Shown: positions 24,772-32,829 of the stretch, one piece after another | Layout of the letters: each line of letters begins with the position of its first letter | Numbering within the stretch: position 1 is the stretch's first letter | From: Photobacterium damselae | GTDB taxonomy: Bacteria; Pseudomonadota; Gammaproteobacteria; Enterobacterales; Vibrionaceae | DNA: 64,000 bases | Direction: 5' to 3' | Assembly (NCBI RefSeq): GCF_003026815.1 | Contig: NZ_PYOG01000005.1 | Span: forward strand, 124,001-188,000 | Program-made: the position numbers and the translations under genes | Notes under the pieces: generated by a model | The model's input: only the letters and a program-made list of their open reading frames with translations | What the model was told of the DNA's origin: nothing | The model's database searches: none

Positions 24772-27303
24772 ATGGCGACTCAAGTTAACAATAAAGGCAT
24801 TTCTCGCCGCCGCTTCCTATCTGGTCTAGCGGTAGCAAGTGCAGCGTCTGTAGTAGGTACTAGCCTACTAGCACCACGCAAAGCAATGGCTGCAACTGAC
24901 GCTAAAGCTAACTTTACTGGTGAAGTGCTTTCAGGTTCTCACTGGGGTGCTTTCCGCGCTAAAGTTGTTGATGGTGTATGGGTAGAAACAGTTCCTTTTG
25001 AGAAAGACCCTCACCCAACTTCAATGCTTGAAGGTGTTCGCGAAGTTGTTTACAACCCAGCACGTGTTAAATACCCAATGGTTCGTATCGATTGGCTAAA
25101 ACACGGTTATAAGTCAGACACAACTCAACGTGGTAACAACCGCTTTGTACGTGTGCCATGGTCTCAAGCACTGGACTTCTTCCACCACGAACTAAACCGT
25201 GTTCAAGAAACTTACGGTCCAAGTGCACTTTACGCAGGTCACACAGGTTGGCAGTCAGTAGGTAAACTACACTCTGCTGGTACTATGATGATGCGTGCTA
25301 TCGGCCTACACGGTACGTTCCTAGCGAAAGCTGGTGACTACTCAACAGGTGCAGCACAGGTTATTCTTCCATACGTTGCTGGTGCAATGGAAGTTTACGA
25401 GCAGCAGACTTCTTGGCCGCTAGTTCTTGAGCATTCAGACACTATCGTAATCTGGGGTTCTGACCCAATTAAGAACCTTCAGGTTGGTTGGTTAGTTCCA
25501 GATCACAGCGTATACGGTTACTGGCAGCAACTTGCTGAGAAAGTGAAGAACAAAGAGATTAAAGTAATTCACGTTGACCCAGTACGTAACGAAACAATGA
25601 AGTTTGTTGGCGGTGAGCAGGTTGCTGTTAACCCACAGACAGACATCCCATTGATGCTGGCTATTGCCCATACTCTGTACTCAGAAAATCTGTACAACAA
25701 AGAGTTTATTGCTGATTACACTACTGGCTTTGATAAGTTCATGCCATATGTACTTGGTAAAACTGACGGTGTTGAGAAAACGCCTGAGTGGGCAGCTAAG
25801 ATCACTGGTATTCCAGCTGATGATATTCGCGCTCTTGCTCGTCAAATGGCGTCAGGCCGTACTCAGCTAATCGGTGGCTGGTGTCTACAGCGTATGCAGC
25901 ATGGTGAGCAGTGGGCTTGGATGCTAGTCGTTATCGCGGCAATGCTAGGTCAAATCGGTCTACCAGGTGGTGGTTTCGGTTTCGGTTGGCACTATAACGA
26001 TGCAGGTACTATCACTTCTGCTGGTCCTCTAATGTCTGGCTTTAGTGGTGTAACAGGTGTTGAGCCAATCTTTAACGGTTCATACAAGGGTTACGCAAAA
26101 GCAATTCCAGTTGCACGTTTTGTTGACTGTATTGCAAACCCAGGTAAGAAGATTCAGTGGAACGGTCACGACATCACTTACCCATACATGAAGATGGCTA
26201 TCTTTAGCGGTAACAACCCATTCCACCACCACCAAGATCGTAACAAAATGATCAAGGCGTGGACTAATTTGGAAACTGTTGTTTCTGTTGAGCACCAGTG
26301 GACTGCGACTTGTCGTTTTGCAGATATCGTATTACCTGCAACAACAACCTACGAGCGTGATGATATCGAACAGTTTGGTAACCACTCAAACAAAGGTATC
26401 GTTGCTCTTCGTAAGATTGTTGAGCCAATGTTCGAATCAAAAGATGACTTTGATATCTTCCGTGATCTATGTCGTCGCTTTAACCGCGAAGAAGCGTTTA
26501 CTGGCGGCAAAGAGAAGATGGAATGGGTTGAAGAGATCTATAACGGTGCACGTCTTCAGGGCCGTGGTCTAGGCGTTCGTATGCCTAACTTTACTAAGTT
26601 CTGGGCAGGTGATGGTTTCATCGAATTCCCAGCAGGTAAAGAGTGGGTTCGTCATGAATCATTCCGTAACGAACCAGATCTTGAGCCACTAGGTACTGCA
26701 TCAGGTCTAATCGAAATCTACTGTAAGACAATTGCAGATATGGGTTACGATGACTGTCAAGGTCACCCAATGTGGTTTGAAAAAGCTGAGCGTAGTCATG
26801 GCGGTCCTCTATCGGACAAGTTCCCGCTACACTTACAGAGCTGTCACCCTAACCACCGTCTGCACTCACAGCTATGTTCATCAACAGACTTCCGTGCAAC
26901 TTACACTGTTGCAGATCGTGAACCTGTTTACATCAGCACTAAAGATGCAGCAGCTCGTGGTATTAAGTCTGGTGACCTTGTTCGCGTGTTTAACGACCGT
27001 GGTCAGGTATTAGCAGGTGCGGTAGTAACTGATGATTACTCTGCTGGCGTATGTCGTATCCACGAAGGTGCATGGTACAGCCCACTAGATGGTGGTAAAG
27101 CTGGTACTATCTGTACTTACGGTGATCCAAACGTACTAACACTGGATATCGGTACATCAAAACTGGCTCAAGCAACTTCTGCTCACACTGCATTGGTTGA
27201 TATTGAGAAGTACACAGGTCCAGTACCGGCTGTAACAGGCTTTGGCGGTCCTATCTATGTTACTGATATCGACCCACTATTCCCGGCAATGGATAAAGCA
27301 TAA
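24772..27303 (+). CDS. torA: Trimethylamine-N-oxide reductase TorA
   Basis: An 843-residue periplasmic molybdoenzyme of the DMSO reductase family. A Tat signal with SRRRFLSGLA at residues 11-20 and the cut site near KAMAA shows folded export. The sequence runs through the molybdopterin-guanine-dinucleotide domains, with no iron-sulfur motif at the N terminus, as expected of TorA. It reduces TMAO with electrons from TorC. TMAO respiration is typical of marine vibrios. It lies 74 bp after torC and is followed by a terminator and a palindromic repeat before torD. Confidence 0.95.
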   Translation: MATQVNNKGISRRRFLSGLAVASAASVVGTSLLAPRKAMAATDAKANFTGEVLSGSHWGAFRAKVVDGVWVETVPFEKDPHPTSMLEGVREVVYNPARVKYPMVRIDWLKHGYKSDTTQRGNNRFVRVPWSQALDFFHHELNRVQETYGPSALYAGHTGWQSVGKLHSAGTMMMRAIGLHGTFLAKAGDYSTGAAQVILPYVAGAMEVYEQQTSWPLVLEHSDTIVIWGSDPIKNLQVGWLVPDHSVYGYWQQLAEKVKNKEIKVIHVDPVRNETMKFVGGEQVAVNPQTDIPLMLAIAHTLYSENLYNKEFIADYTTGFDKFMPYVLGKTDGVEKTPEWAAKITGIPADDIRALARQMASGRTQLIGGWCLQRMQHGEQWAWMLVVIAAMLGQIGLPGGGFGFGWHYNDAGTITSAGPLMSGFSGVTGVEPIFNGSYKGYAKAIPVARFVDCIANPGKKIQWNGHDITYPYMKMAIFSGNNPFHHHQDRNKMIKAWTNLETVVSVEHQWTATCRFADIVLPATTTYERDDIEQFGNHSNKGIVALRKIVEPMFESKDDFDIFRDLCRRFNREEAFTGGKEKMEWVEEIYNGARLQGRGLGVRMPNFTKFWAGDGFIEFPAGKEWVRHESFRNEPDLEPLGTASGLIEIYCKTIADMGYDDCQGHPMWFEKAERSHGGPLSDKFPLHLQSCHPNHRLHSQLCSSTDFRATYTVADREPVYISTKDAAARGIKSGDLVRVFNDRGQVLAGAVVTDDYSAGVCRIHEGAWYSPLDGGKAGTICTYGDPNVLTLDIGTSKLAQATSAHTALVDIEKYTGPVPAVTGFGGPIYVTDIDPLFPAMDKA

Positions 27304-27353
27304 TTCATTGTAAGAATAGCGATACTAAGCCTTAGAGCTTAAAAGGAAATAAA

Positions 27354-27384
27354 AAAGGCGATGGATGTCATGTTCATCGCCTTT
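27354..27384 (+). terminator. Terminator between torA and torD
   Basis: AAAGGCGATG pairs with CATCGCCTTT, followed by ATTTC. The T run is weak, so partial read-through to torD is plausible and could lower the level of the chaperone. Confidence 0.7.
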
Positions 27385-27427
27385 ATTTCACCTTGATACT
27401 CACAAAACGAAGTGGATTCAAATATAC

Positions 27428-27475
27428 TATACCCAAGTGACTTTAGACCTAGCACCTTGAAGTTACTTGGGTATA
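27428..27475. repeat. 48-bp palindromic repeat in the torD leader
   Basis: TATACCCAAGTGACTT (27428-27443) and AAGTTACTTGGGTATA (27460-27475) are 16-base arms with one mismatch. The spacer includes ACCTAGCACCTTG. Partial copies lie at 797-827 and 62515-62534. Similar dispersed palindromes with this arm are common between genes in Vibrionaceae, from memory. Confidence 0.8.
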
Positions 27476-27507
27476 TATTTAAATCTGTTTACGAGTCTGG
27501 AGAGACC

Positions 27508-28155
27508 ATGCAAGAATTTATTGCTTTCAACGAACAACGTGCTGAAATCTACTGGTGGATGTCTTCTCTTTTCGCTCATGAATTAACAAGCGAAAATATC
27601 CAAAATTACCAAGGCGGTGAGATGTGCAATTTCTTATCTGGCCTTGCAATGACAGCAGAACTCAAAGCACCGGTTGAAGCATTACGAGCTGCACTGACAA
27701 AACTAGAAACCCGTGAAGATGCACAACTTGAATTGGCCGCTGATTTTTGCGGTTTGTTCCTAAGCACTCCAAAATCAGGTGCCCTACCTTATGCTTCTAT
27801 GTATGTGGGTAAAACGGGTCTACTAAACGACAAGCCAGCTCAAGAAATGAATGAGCTAATGAATCAATACGGCATTGCACAACGTAAAGAGTTCAATGAG
27901 CCAGCCGATCACCTTGCAGTTGAATTAGACTTTATGGGCAACTTGATCATTATGGCTAACCAGCAACCAACAGAGGAACAGCGCGAAGAGTTAATGCTTG
28001 CGCAAAAAGAATTTGTTGAAACTAAGCTGCTTAATTGGTTGCCACAATTTAGTCAAACTTGTCATCGCTTTGATCAGTTCGGTTTTTACGCAGCAGCGTC
28101 GTCTCTTCTTGTCGCTTTCTGTCAATTAGATCTGACTTTCCTTGCTGGCGAATAA
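27508..28155 (+). CDS. torD: TorA-specific chaperone TorD
   Basis: A 215-residue cytoplasmic helical protein. MQEFIAFNEQRAEIYWWMSS, EPADHLAVELDFMGNL and the C-terminal CHRFDQFGFYAAAS match the TorD/DmsD/NarJ chaperone family. It binds the Tat signal of TorA and assists cofactor insertion before export. The ATG at 27508 follows GGAGAG; the frame extends upstream to 27412, but that part is the palindromic repeat and not protein-like. Third gene of the tor locus, separated from torA by about 200 bases. Confidence 0.92.
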   Translation: MQEFIAFNEQRAEIYWWMSSLFAHELTSENIQNYQGGEMCNFLSGLAMTAELKAPVEALRAALTKLETREDAQLELAADFCGLFLSTPKSGALPYASMYVGKTGLLNDKPAQEMNELMNQYGIAQRKEFNEPADHLAVELDFMGNLIIMANQQPTEEQREELMLAQKEFVETKLLNWLPQFSQTCHRFDQFGFYAAASSLLVAFCQLDLTFLAGE

Positions 28156-28176
28156 AAAATACGACTGAGCAATACA

Positions 28177-28209
28177 AACCCATTTACTGCGTTGTAAGTG
28201 GGTTTTTTT
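28177..28209 (+). terminator. torD terminator
   Basis: AACCCATTTAC and GTAAGTGGGTT pair with one mismatch around TGCGTT, followed by TTTTT. Confidence 0.85.
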
Positions 28210-28412
28210 ATAGCCATTAAATATTATTTTATTCATAAAAACCGTTCAATTTTGCATAAAACCACAAACGATAATAACACTCAATACCAACACCCTTCGC
28301 TCAGAATACCCAACTAAATCACTAAGTTATTAATTATTTCCATGCTAAAAACATGATCAATTCATAAAAATAATTATTTTCTTCAGTATTATTGTATTAC
28401 AAAAGATTTGAA

Positions 28413-28428
28413 CGTGATCTAGATCACA
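28413..28428. promoter_or_regulatory. CRP/FNR-family operator upstream of hyaA
   Basis: CGTGATCTAGATCACA matches the ideal CRP palindrome TGTGATCTAGATCACA at 15 of 16 positions. It lies 84 bp before the hyaA start, within a 356-base gene-free interval (28156-28511). FNR could also recognise a related sequence, but the G at the key position favours CRP. Confidence 0.65.
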
Positions 28429-28511
28429 CTTTGGATTCCTTTTTGGAAATAGAATCGCTGCGAATATGCTTTTTAATCCCTGTTAACATTACTTTTTTAC
28501 AAGGTTAATAC

Positions 28512-29648
28512 ATGGACTCTCATGCAGCCCTCTATGAATTGGGTAAGAAACGACTTGCTCAATTACGTGAAATGAAACCTCTTCGTGACGAATCATTTCA
28601 ACAAAAGTTAGAATCTCATGGCATCAGTCGTCGCGACTTTATGATTTGGAGTGCGACTATTACCTCTCTACTTGCTCTTCCTATGCCATTTAACACTATG
28701 GTTGCAGAAGCAGCAGAGTTAGCTGATCGCGTCCCTCTTATTTGGCTAAGTATGGCAGAATGTACTGGTTGCTCAGAGTCATTCGTCCGTACAACAACTC
28801 CTGATATCAGCACAATTTTGTTTGAACACGTTTCCCTTGAGTACCAAGAAGTTCTTATGGCAGCGGCTGGTATGCAAGCAGAAGAAAACCTTGATAACGC
28901 AATCAAAAATTATAAAGGTAAATATCTTCTAGCTGTTGAAGGTGCGATCCCTACTGCAAATAACGGCACATTCTTAACCATTGGTAATAAAGCAGAAACG
29001 GGTGTTGACCTGATCAAACGCGTAACAAAAGATGCTGCGGCGATTATGTGTGTAGGTACCTGTTCATCCTTTGGTGGTGTTCAAGCGGCAAGCCCTAACC
29101 CAACTGGAGCAAAAGGTGTCGGTGCGGTTGTAGACTTACCTGTAATTAACGTTGCAGGCTGTCCACCAAACCCAGCGAATATTACTGGTACGTTAATGTA
29201 CTACATTATGTTTGGCCGTCTTCCTGCGCTAGATATCTTTAACCGTCCTAAATGGGCTTATGGTGCACGCGTACACGATAACTGTGAACGTCGTGGTCAC
29301 TTCGATGCTGGTGAATTTGTATTAGAGTTTGGCGATGACAACGCTAAAAATGGATTCTGCCTATTTAAGATGGGTTGTAAGGGTCCTTATACTTTCAATA
29401 ACTGTCCAACAGAACGCTTTAATGCGCACACCAGTTGGCCAGTACTTGCAGGTCATGGTTGTATTGGCTGCTCAGAACCTGATTTTTGGGACGATATGGC
29501 AGACTTTGAAAAACCATTAAGTCGTAAGCCTCTTCATGGATTAGATGCAACAGCCGATACAATTGGCGCGGTGACTTTAGGTCTAACAGCTGTTGGTATT
29601 GGTGCTCACGCTGTATCAAGTATTTTTGCAAAGAAAGTCGAGGAATAA
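28512..29648 (+). CDS. hyaA: [NiFe] hydrogenase 1 small subunit HyaA
   Basis: A 378-residue small subunit that carries the iron-sulfur clusters of a membrane-bound uptake hydrogenase. A Tat motif SRRDFMIWS (39-47) precedes the mature part, which begins with LIWLSMAECTGCSES (C84 and C87, proximal cluster). More cysteines of the medial and distal clusters occur near the C-terminal half, and a hydrophobic anchor ends the protein. It oxidises H2 on the periplasmic side together with HyaB. ATG follows AAGGTTAATAC. First gene of the hya operon. Confidence 0.95.
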   Translation: MDSHAALYELGKKRLAQLREMKPLRDESFQQKLESHGISRRDFMIWSATITSLLALPMPFNTMVAEAAELADRVPLIWLSMAECTGCSESFVRTTTPDISTILFEHVSLEYQEVLMAAAGMQAEENLDNAIKNYKGKYLLAVEGAIPTANNGTFLTIGNKAETGVDLIKRVTKDAAAIMCVGTCSSFGGVQAASPNPTGAKGVGAVVDLPVINVAGCPPNPANITGTLMYYIMFGRLPALDIFNRPKWAYGARVHDNCERRGHFDAGEFVLEFGDDNAKNGFCLFKMGCKGPYTFNNCPTERFNAHTSWPVLAGHGCIGCSEPDFWDDMADFEKPLSRKPLHGLDATADTIGAVTLGLTAVGIGAHAVSSIFAKKVEE

Positions 29649-29651
29649 TCC

Positions 29652-31355
29652 ATGAGTAAACGTGTCGTTATCGATCCTATTACCCGTATCGAAGGCCACT
29701 TACGCATCGAGGTTGAACTCGATGAAAACAATGTGGTAGAAAAAGCGTATGCCTCTTCTACCCTGTTTCGTGGTCTAGAAATTATCATGAAAGGCCGTAC
29801 ACCTTATGATGTCGGTCTACTAATGCAGCGTATTTGTGGTGTATGTACTTCATCTCACTATCTTTGCGGTACATTGGCGGTTGAAGATGCAATTAATGCA
29901 CAAGTACCTTTAAACGCTAAATATATTCGTAGCTTAATTTTAAGTACGCTTCAGTTACACGATCACATTGTTCATTTCTATATTTTACATGGCATGGACT
30001 GGATCGATGTGGTTTCTGCGCTAAGTGCTGATCCAGCAAAAGCGGCTCAAGAAGCAATGAAGTATTCTGCAACTCCAATGGCTGCGGGCGAAGGTGAACT
30101 TCGTGCAGTACAAGAGAAAGTACAAGGCTTAGTAAATACGGGTAATCTTGGTCCATTTGCTAATGCATACTGGGGCAACCCAACCTATAAGTTTACACCA
30201 GAGCAGAACCTAATTGGTTTATCTCACTATCTAAAAGCACTAGAAATTCAGCGTATTGCAGCTGAGTGTATGGCACTTTGGGGCGGTAAAAACCCACATC
30301 CACAATCTATTGTTGTTGGTGGTGTAACTTGCGTTCGTGACATGCTAGACCCTGCTCGTTTGCAAGAGTTTAAGCAAAAATTCCAACACGTAGCAGAGTT
30401 TGTTGAACGCGCTTATTACGCCGATTTGGTGATGGCGGCTAAAGCGTACGCAACTTCTCCAGATGTTCTTGGTGGCTGTAACGTTCACACCTTTATGGCA
30501 GCAGAGTCCATCTTGCTTAACCCAGATGATCATCTATTTACTGATGGTGTTATTCGTAACTGCGATCTGTCTCATGCTGAAAATGTAGACCCAAGCTTAA
30601 TTGAAGAAGATGTAACTCACGCTTGGTATGATGCGAAACAGCCTCAACATCCGTACGATGGCACTACAATTCCAGAGAAAACACCGTTTGTTCAGCGTGA
30701 AACACTGATGGGTAATATTCCAACCATTAATGAAGCGGGCAAATACTCTTGGGTTAAATCCCCTCGTTACAACGGTGAACCTGTTGAGGTTGGTCCTCTT
30801 GCAACCATCGCGGTGAACTATGCTCGTGGTAACAAGCCTGTTGTGGATGTTGTTGATGAGTTCTTAACGAAAACTGGTCTACCTGCTCAAGCACTATTTA
30901 CTACTTTAGGTCGTACTGCGGCTCGTATGCTTCATACCACCGTTATTGCTCGTCACGGTCTAGAAACTTTTGAGTCTATGGTTGCAAACCTAAATTCAGA
31001 TCAAACAACTTACATCAAACCAACGATTGACCCAGATAAAGAATACAAAGGCGTGGGCATTTTAGAAGCGCCTCGTGGTCTACTAAGCCATTGGATTCGT
31101 ATCAAGGGAGGTCTGGTTGAGAACTATCAAGCGGTTGTCCCAACAACTTGGAACGCTGGCCCTATTGATGGTAACGGACGTATTGGTCCATACGAAGCTT
31201 CTCTTGTTGGTCTAAAACTGGCAGAGCCAACTAAGCCACTTGAGATCCTTCGTATTATTCACTCTTTCGACCCATGTATGGCTTGTTCTGTACACGTGAT
31301 GGACTACAAGGGTCAATCTTTGAGTGAATTCCGTATTGCAGCTCAACCTGTATAA
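29652..31355 (+). CDS. hyaB: [NiFe] hydrogenase 1 large subunit HyaB
   Basis: A 567-residue large subunit. The four nickel cysteines are visible: RICGVC (C62, C65) and DPCMACSVH (C542, C545). The 19 residues after H548 are the peptide removed by the maturation protease once nickel is inserted. It has no signal peptide and rides on HyaA through the Tat path. It lies three bases after hyaA. All active-site residues are intact, so the enzyme should be functional provided the Hyp machinery is complete. Confidence 0.96.
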   Translation: MSKRVVIDPITRIEGHLRIEVELDENNVVEKAYASSTLFRGLEIIMKGRTPYDVGLLMQRICGVCTSSHYLCGTLAVEDAINAQVPLNAKYIRSLILSTLQLHDHIVHFYILHGMDWIDVVSALSADPAKAAQEAMKYSATPMAAGEGELRAVQEKVQGLVNTGNLGPFANAYWGNPTYKFTPEQNLIGLSHYLKALEIQRIAAECMALWGGKNPHPQSIVVGGVTCVRDMLDPARLQEFKQKFQHVAEFVERAYYADLVMAAKAYATSPDVLGGCNVHTFMAAESILLNPDDHLFTDGVIRNCDLSHAENVDPSLIEEDVTHAWYDAKQPQHPYDGTTIPEKTPFVQRETLMGNIPTINEAGKYSWVKSPRYNGEPVEVGPLATIAVNYARGNKPVVDVVDEFLTKTGLPAQALFTTLGRTAARMLHTTVIARHGLETFESMVANLNSDQTTYIKPTIDPDKEYKGVGILEAPRGLLSHWIRIKGGLVENYQAVVPTTWNAGPIDGNGRIGPYEASLVGLKLAEPTKPLEILRIIHSFDPCMACSVHVMDYKGQSLSEFRIAAQPV

Positions 31356-31367
31356 GATAGGTGCGTT

Positions 31368-32072
31368 ATGGCAAATGATACTGTGTTGTATAAACGATCC
31401 TACATGTTTTCGTTTCTCATCCGGGTATGTCACTGGTTACGAGCTTTATCGATTGTAGGACTGGTTATTACTGGTTTCTACATCGCTTGGCCATTTCTAG
31501 TGAGACCGGAGAGTACTAACGTATTACAGCAAGGTTGGATTCGTTTTGCTCATGAAATTTTTGGCTTTTTATTGCTCGCGATTACGGCCGTTCGTTTTTA
31601 TCTCTTTTTCTTTAGTCAAAAGAGTAAAGCGGAACGAATGTCGTTTAAAGACGCTTTCAGTATAAAAAGCTGGATTCAGCAATTTAAGGCTTACTTCTTT
31701 GTTGGTTTACCGCCACACAGAGGGGCTTATGGTCCGCTTCAACTTGTTGCCTACGCGGGTATTTCTGTTGTTGCCGTCTTCATGTGTATTACCGGCTTAA
31801 CGCTATACGCTAACGTTTATCACCAAGGTATCGGTGGTATGTTATGGCCTATGGCGGAATGGGTTACTTACATCATGGGTGGCCTTGCTGAAGTACGTCA
31901 ATGGCACCATATTATGACTTGGGCGTTTATTATTTTCGTTTTAGGTCACGTTTATATGGTGATTTGGACAGGTATTCGTTTCCGTACCGGTTCTGCCGAT
32001 GCCATTATGTCAGGTTATGCTTACCATCCGGTTCATGTTAAGCCTGAAGATGTAGAAGAAGAAAAACACTAA
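31368..32072 (+). CDS. hyaC: Hydrogenase b-type cytochrome subunit HyaC
   Basis: A 234-residue membrane protein with four helices and conserved histidines in helices 1, 2 and 4 (RVCHWLRALSIVG, RFAHEIFGF, WHHIMTWAFIIFVLGHVY), which bind two b hemes. It links hydrogenase electrons to the quinone pool and anchors HyaAB to the inner membrane. It lies 12 bases after hyaB. Confidence 0.93.
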   Translation: MANDTVLYKRSYMFSFLIRVCHWLRALSIVGLVITGFYIAWPFLVRPESTNVLQQGWIRFAHEIFGFLLLAITAVRFYLFFFSQKSKAERMSFKDAFSIKSWIQQFKAYFFVGLPPHRGAYGPLQLVAYAGISVVAVFMCITGLTLYANVYHQGIGGMLWPMAEWVTYIMGGLAEVRQWHHIMTWAFIIFVLGHVYMVIWTGIRFRTGSADAIMSGYAYHPVHVKPEDVEEEKH

Positions 32073-32074
32073 CT

Positions 32075-32620
32075 ATGAAGATATTGCTACTTGGTATTGG
32101 CAATGTCTTGTACGCCGACGAAGGTGTCGGCGTACATTTCGTCAACTACCTATCAGAAAACTATCAATTCCACCATCCCGAGCATCAAATTGATCTGGTT
32201 GATGGTGGCACTCTCGCTCACAGCCTCATACCTACCCTAACTCAATACGATCATCTTGTTGTTGTCGATACCGTCAATGCTGCCGATGTTGAACCAGGGG
32301 AAGTGTATTTCTTTGATTTTGATAAAGCTCCTGCCGAAATTGATTGGCAAGGTAGTGCTCATGAAGTTGAAATGCTGCAAACGCTTATCATGATGGAAAT
32401 GGTTGGAGATCGTCCGAAAACCTATGTACTAGGCATCACACCAACGGTTTTAGAACCCATGCATTTAGGCCTAACGTCTCGTATTCATGCCGCGATTCCA
32501 ACCATGGAAAAAGCAATAATTCAGCATCTACAAAGCTTAGGTGTCGATTGTCAGCGAATCAATAATATTGAAATCAATGATCTAATTCCAACCGCCTATA
32601 AACGTGGAGTTGAGCTATGA
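32075..32620 (+). CDS. hyaD: Hydrogenase 1 maturation protease HyaD
   Basis: A 181-residue endopeptidase of the HybD/HyaD family. The N-terminal LLLGIGNVLYADEGVGVHFV includes the nickel-sensing acidic residue (Glu in DEGVG), and VVVDTVNAAD and the later SAHEVEMLQTL carry the other metal ligands. It clips the C-terminal tail from HyaB after nickel insertion. It starts two bases after hyaC, and its stop overlaps the next ATG (ATGA). Confidence 0.93.
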   Translation: MKILLLGIGNVLYADEGVGVHFVNYLSENYQFHHPEHQIDLVDGGTLAHSLIPTLTQYDHLVVVDTVNAADVEPGEVYFFDFDKAPAEIDWQGSAHEVEMLQTLIMMEMVGDRPKTYVLGITPTVLEPMHLGLTSRIHAAIPTMEKAIIQHLQSLGVDCQRINNIEINDLIPTAYKRGVEL

Positions 32621-32829
32621 AGCTGATTCAATTTGAATTCATCTGTTCTCGACCAGTGCCTTTCTATGCTGCGCTTTGTAACCATTTTCTGGCTACTGAA
32701 CACTTAGAAATCAGCATCAGTGGTAAAAACAATCGGTATCTCATTGAAGCCGTGGGTAAGCAAGCCGAGATAGAACAACTGGCTGAACGTATATCCAAAT
32801 CCTTTATGGTTTCGGTGTGGCCTGCTTGA
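32617..32829 (+). CDS. N-terminal part of a split HypF-like protein, 70 aa
   Basis: The ATG overlaps the hyaD stop, so it is translationally coupled. The 70 residues (MKLIQFEFICSRPVPFYAAL...) show the alternating pattern of an acylphosphatase-type domain, the N-terminal domain of HypF, but lack the GxVQGVGFR motif. The frame ends at TGA (32827-32829). The next frame (+1) opens through a HypF-like zinc finger with no start codon nearby. This is best read as the first part of one gene interrupted by a +1 frameshift, either a mutation or recoding. A free-standing 70-residue protein is the alternative. Confidence 0.6.
   Translation: MKLIQFEFICSRPVPFYAALCNHFLATEHLEISISGKNNRYLIEAVGKQAEIEQLAERISKSFMVSVWPA

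Noticed and set aside
27412-27507. Upstream extension of torD
   Set aside because: Those codons are the palindromic repeat; family length and ribosome site favour 27508.
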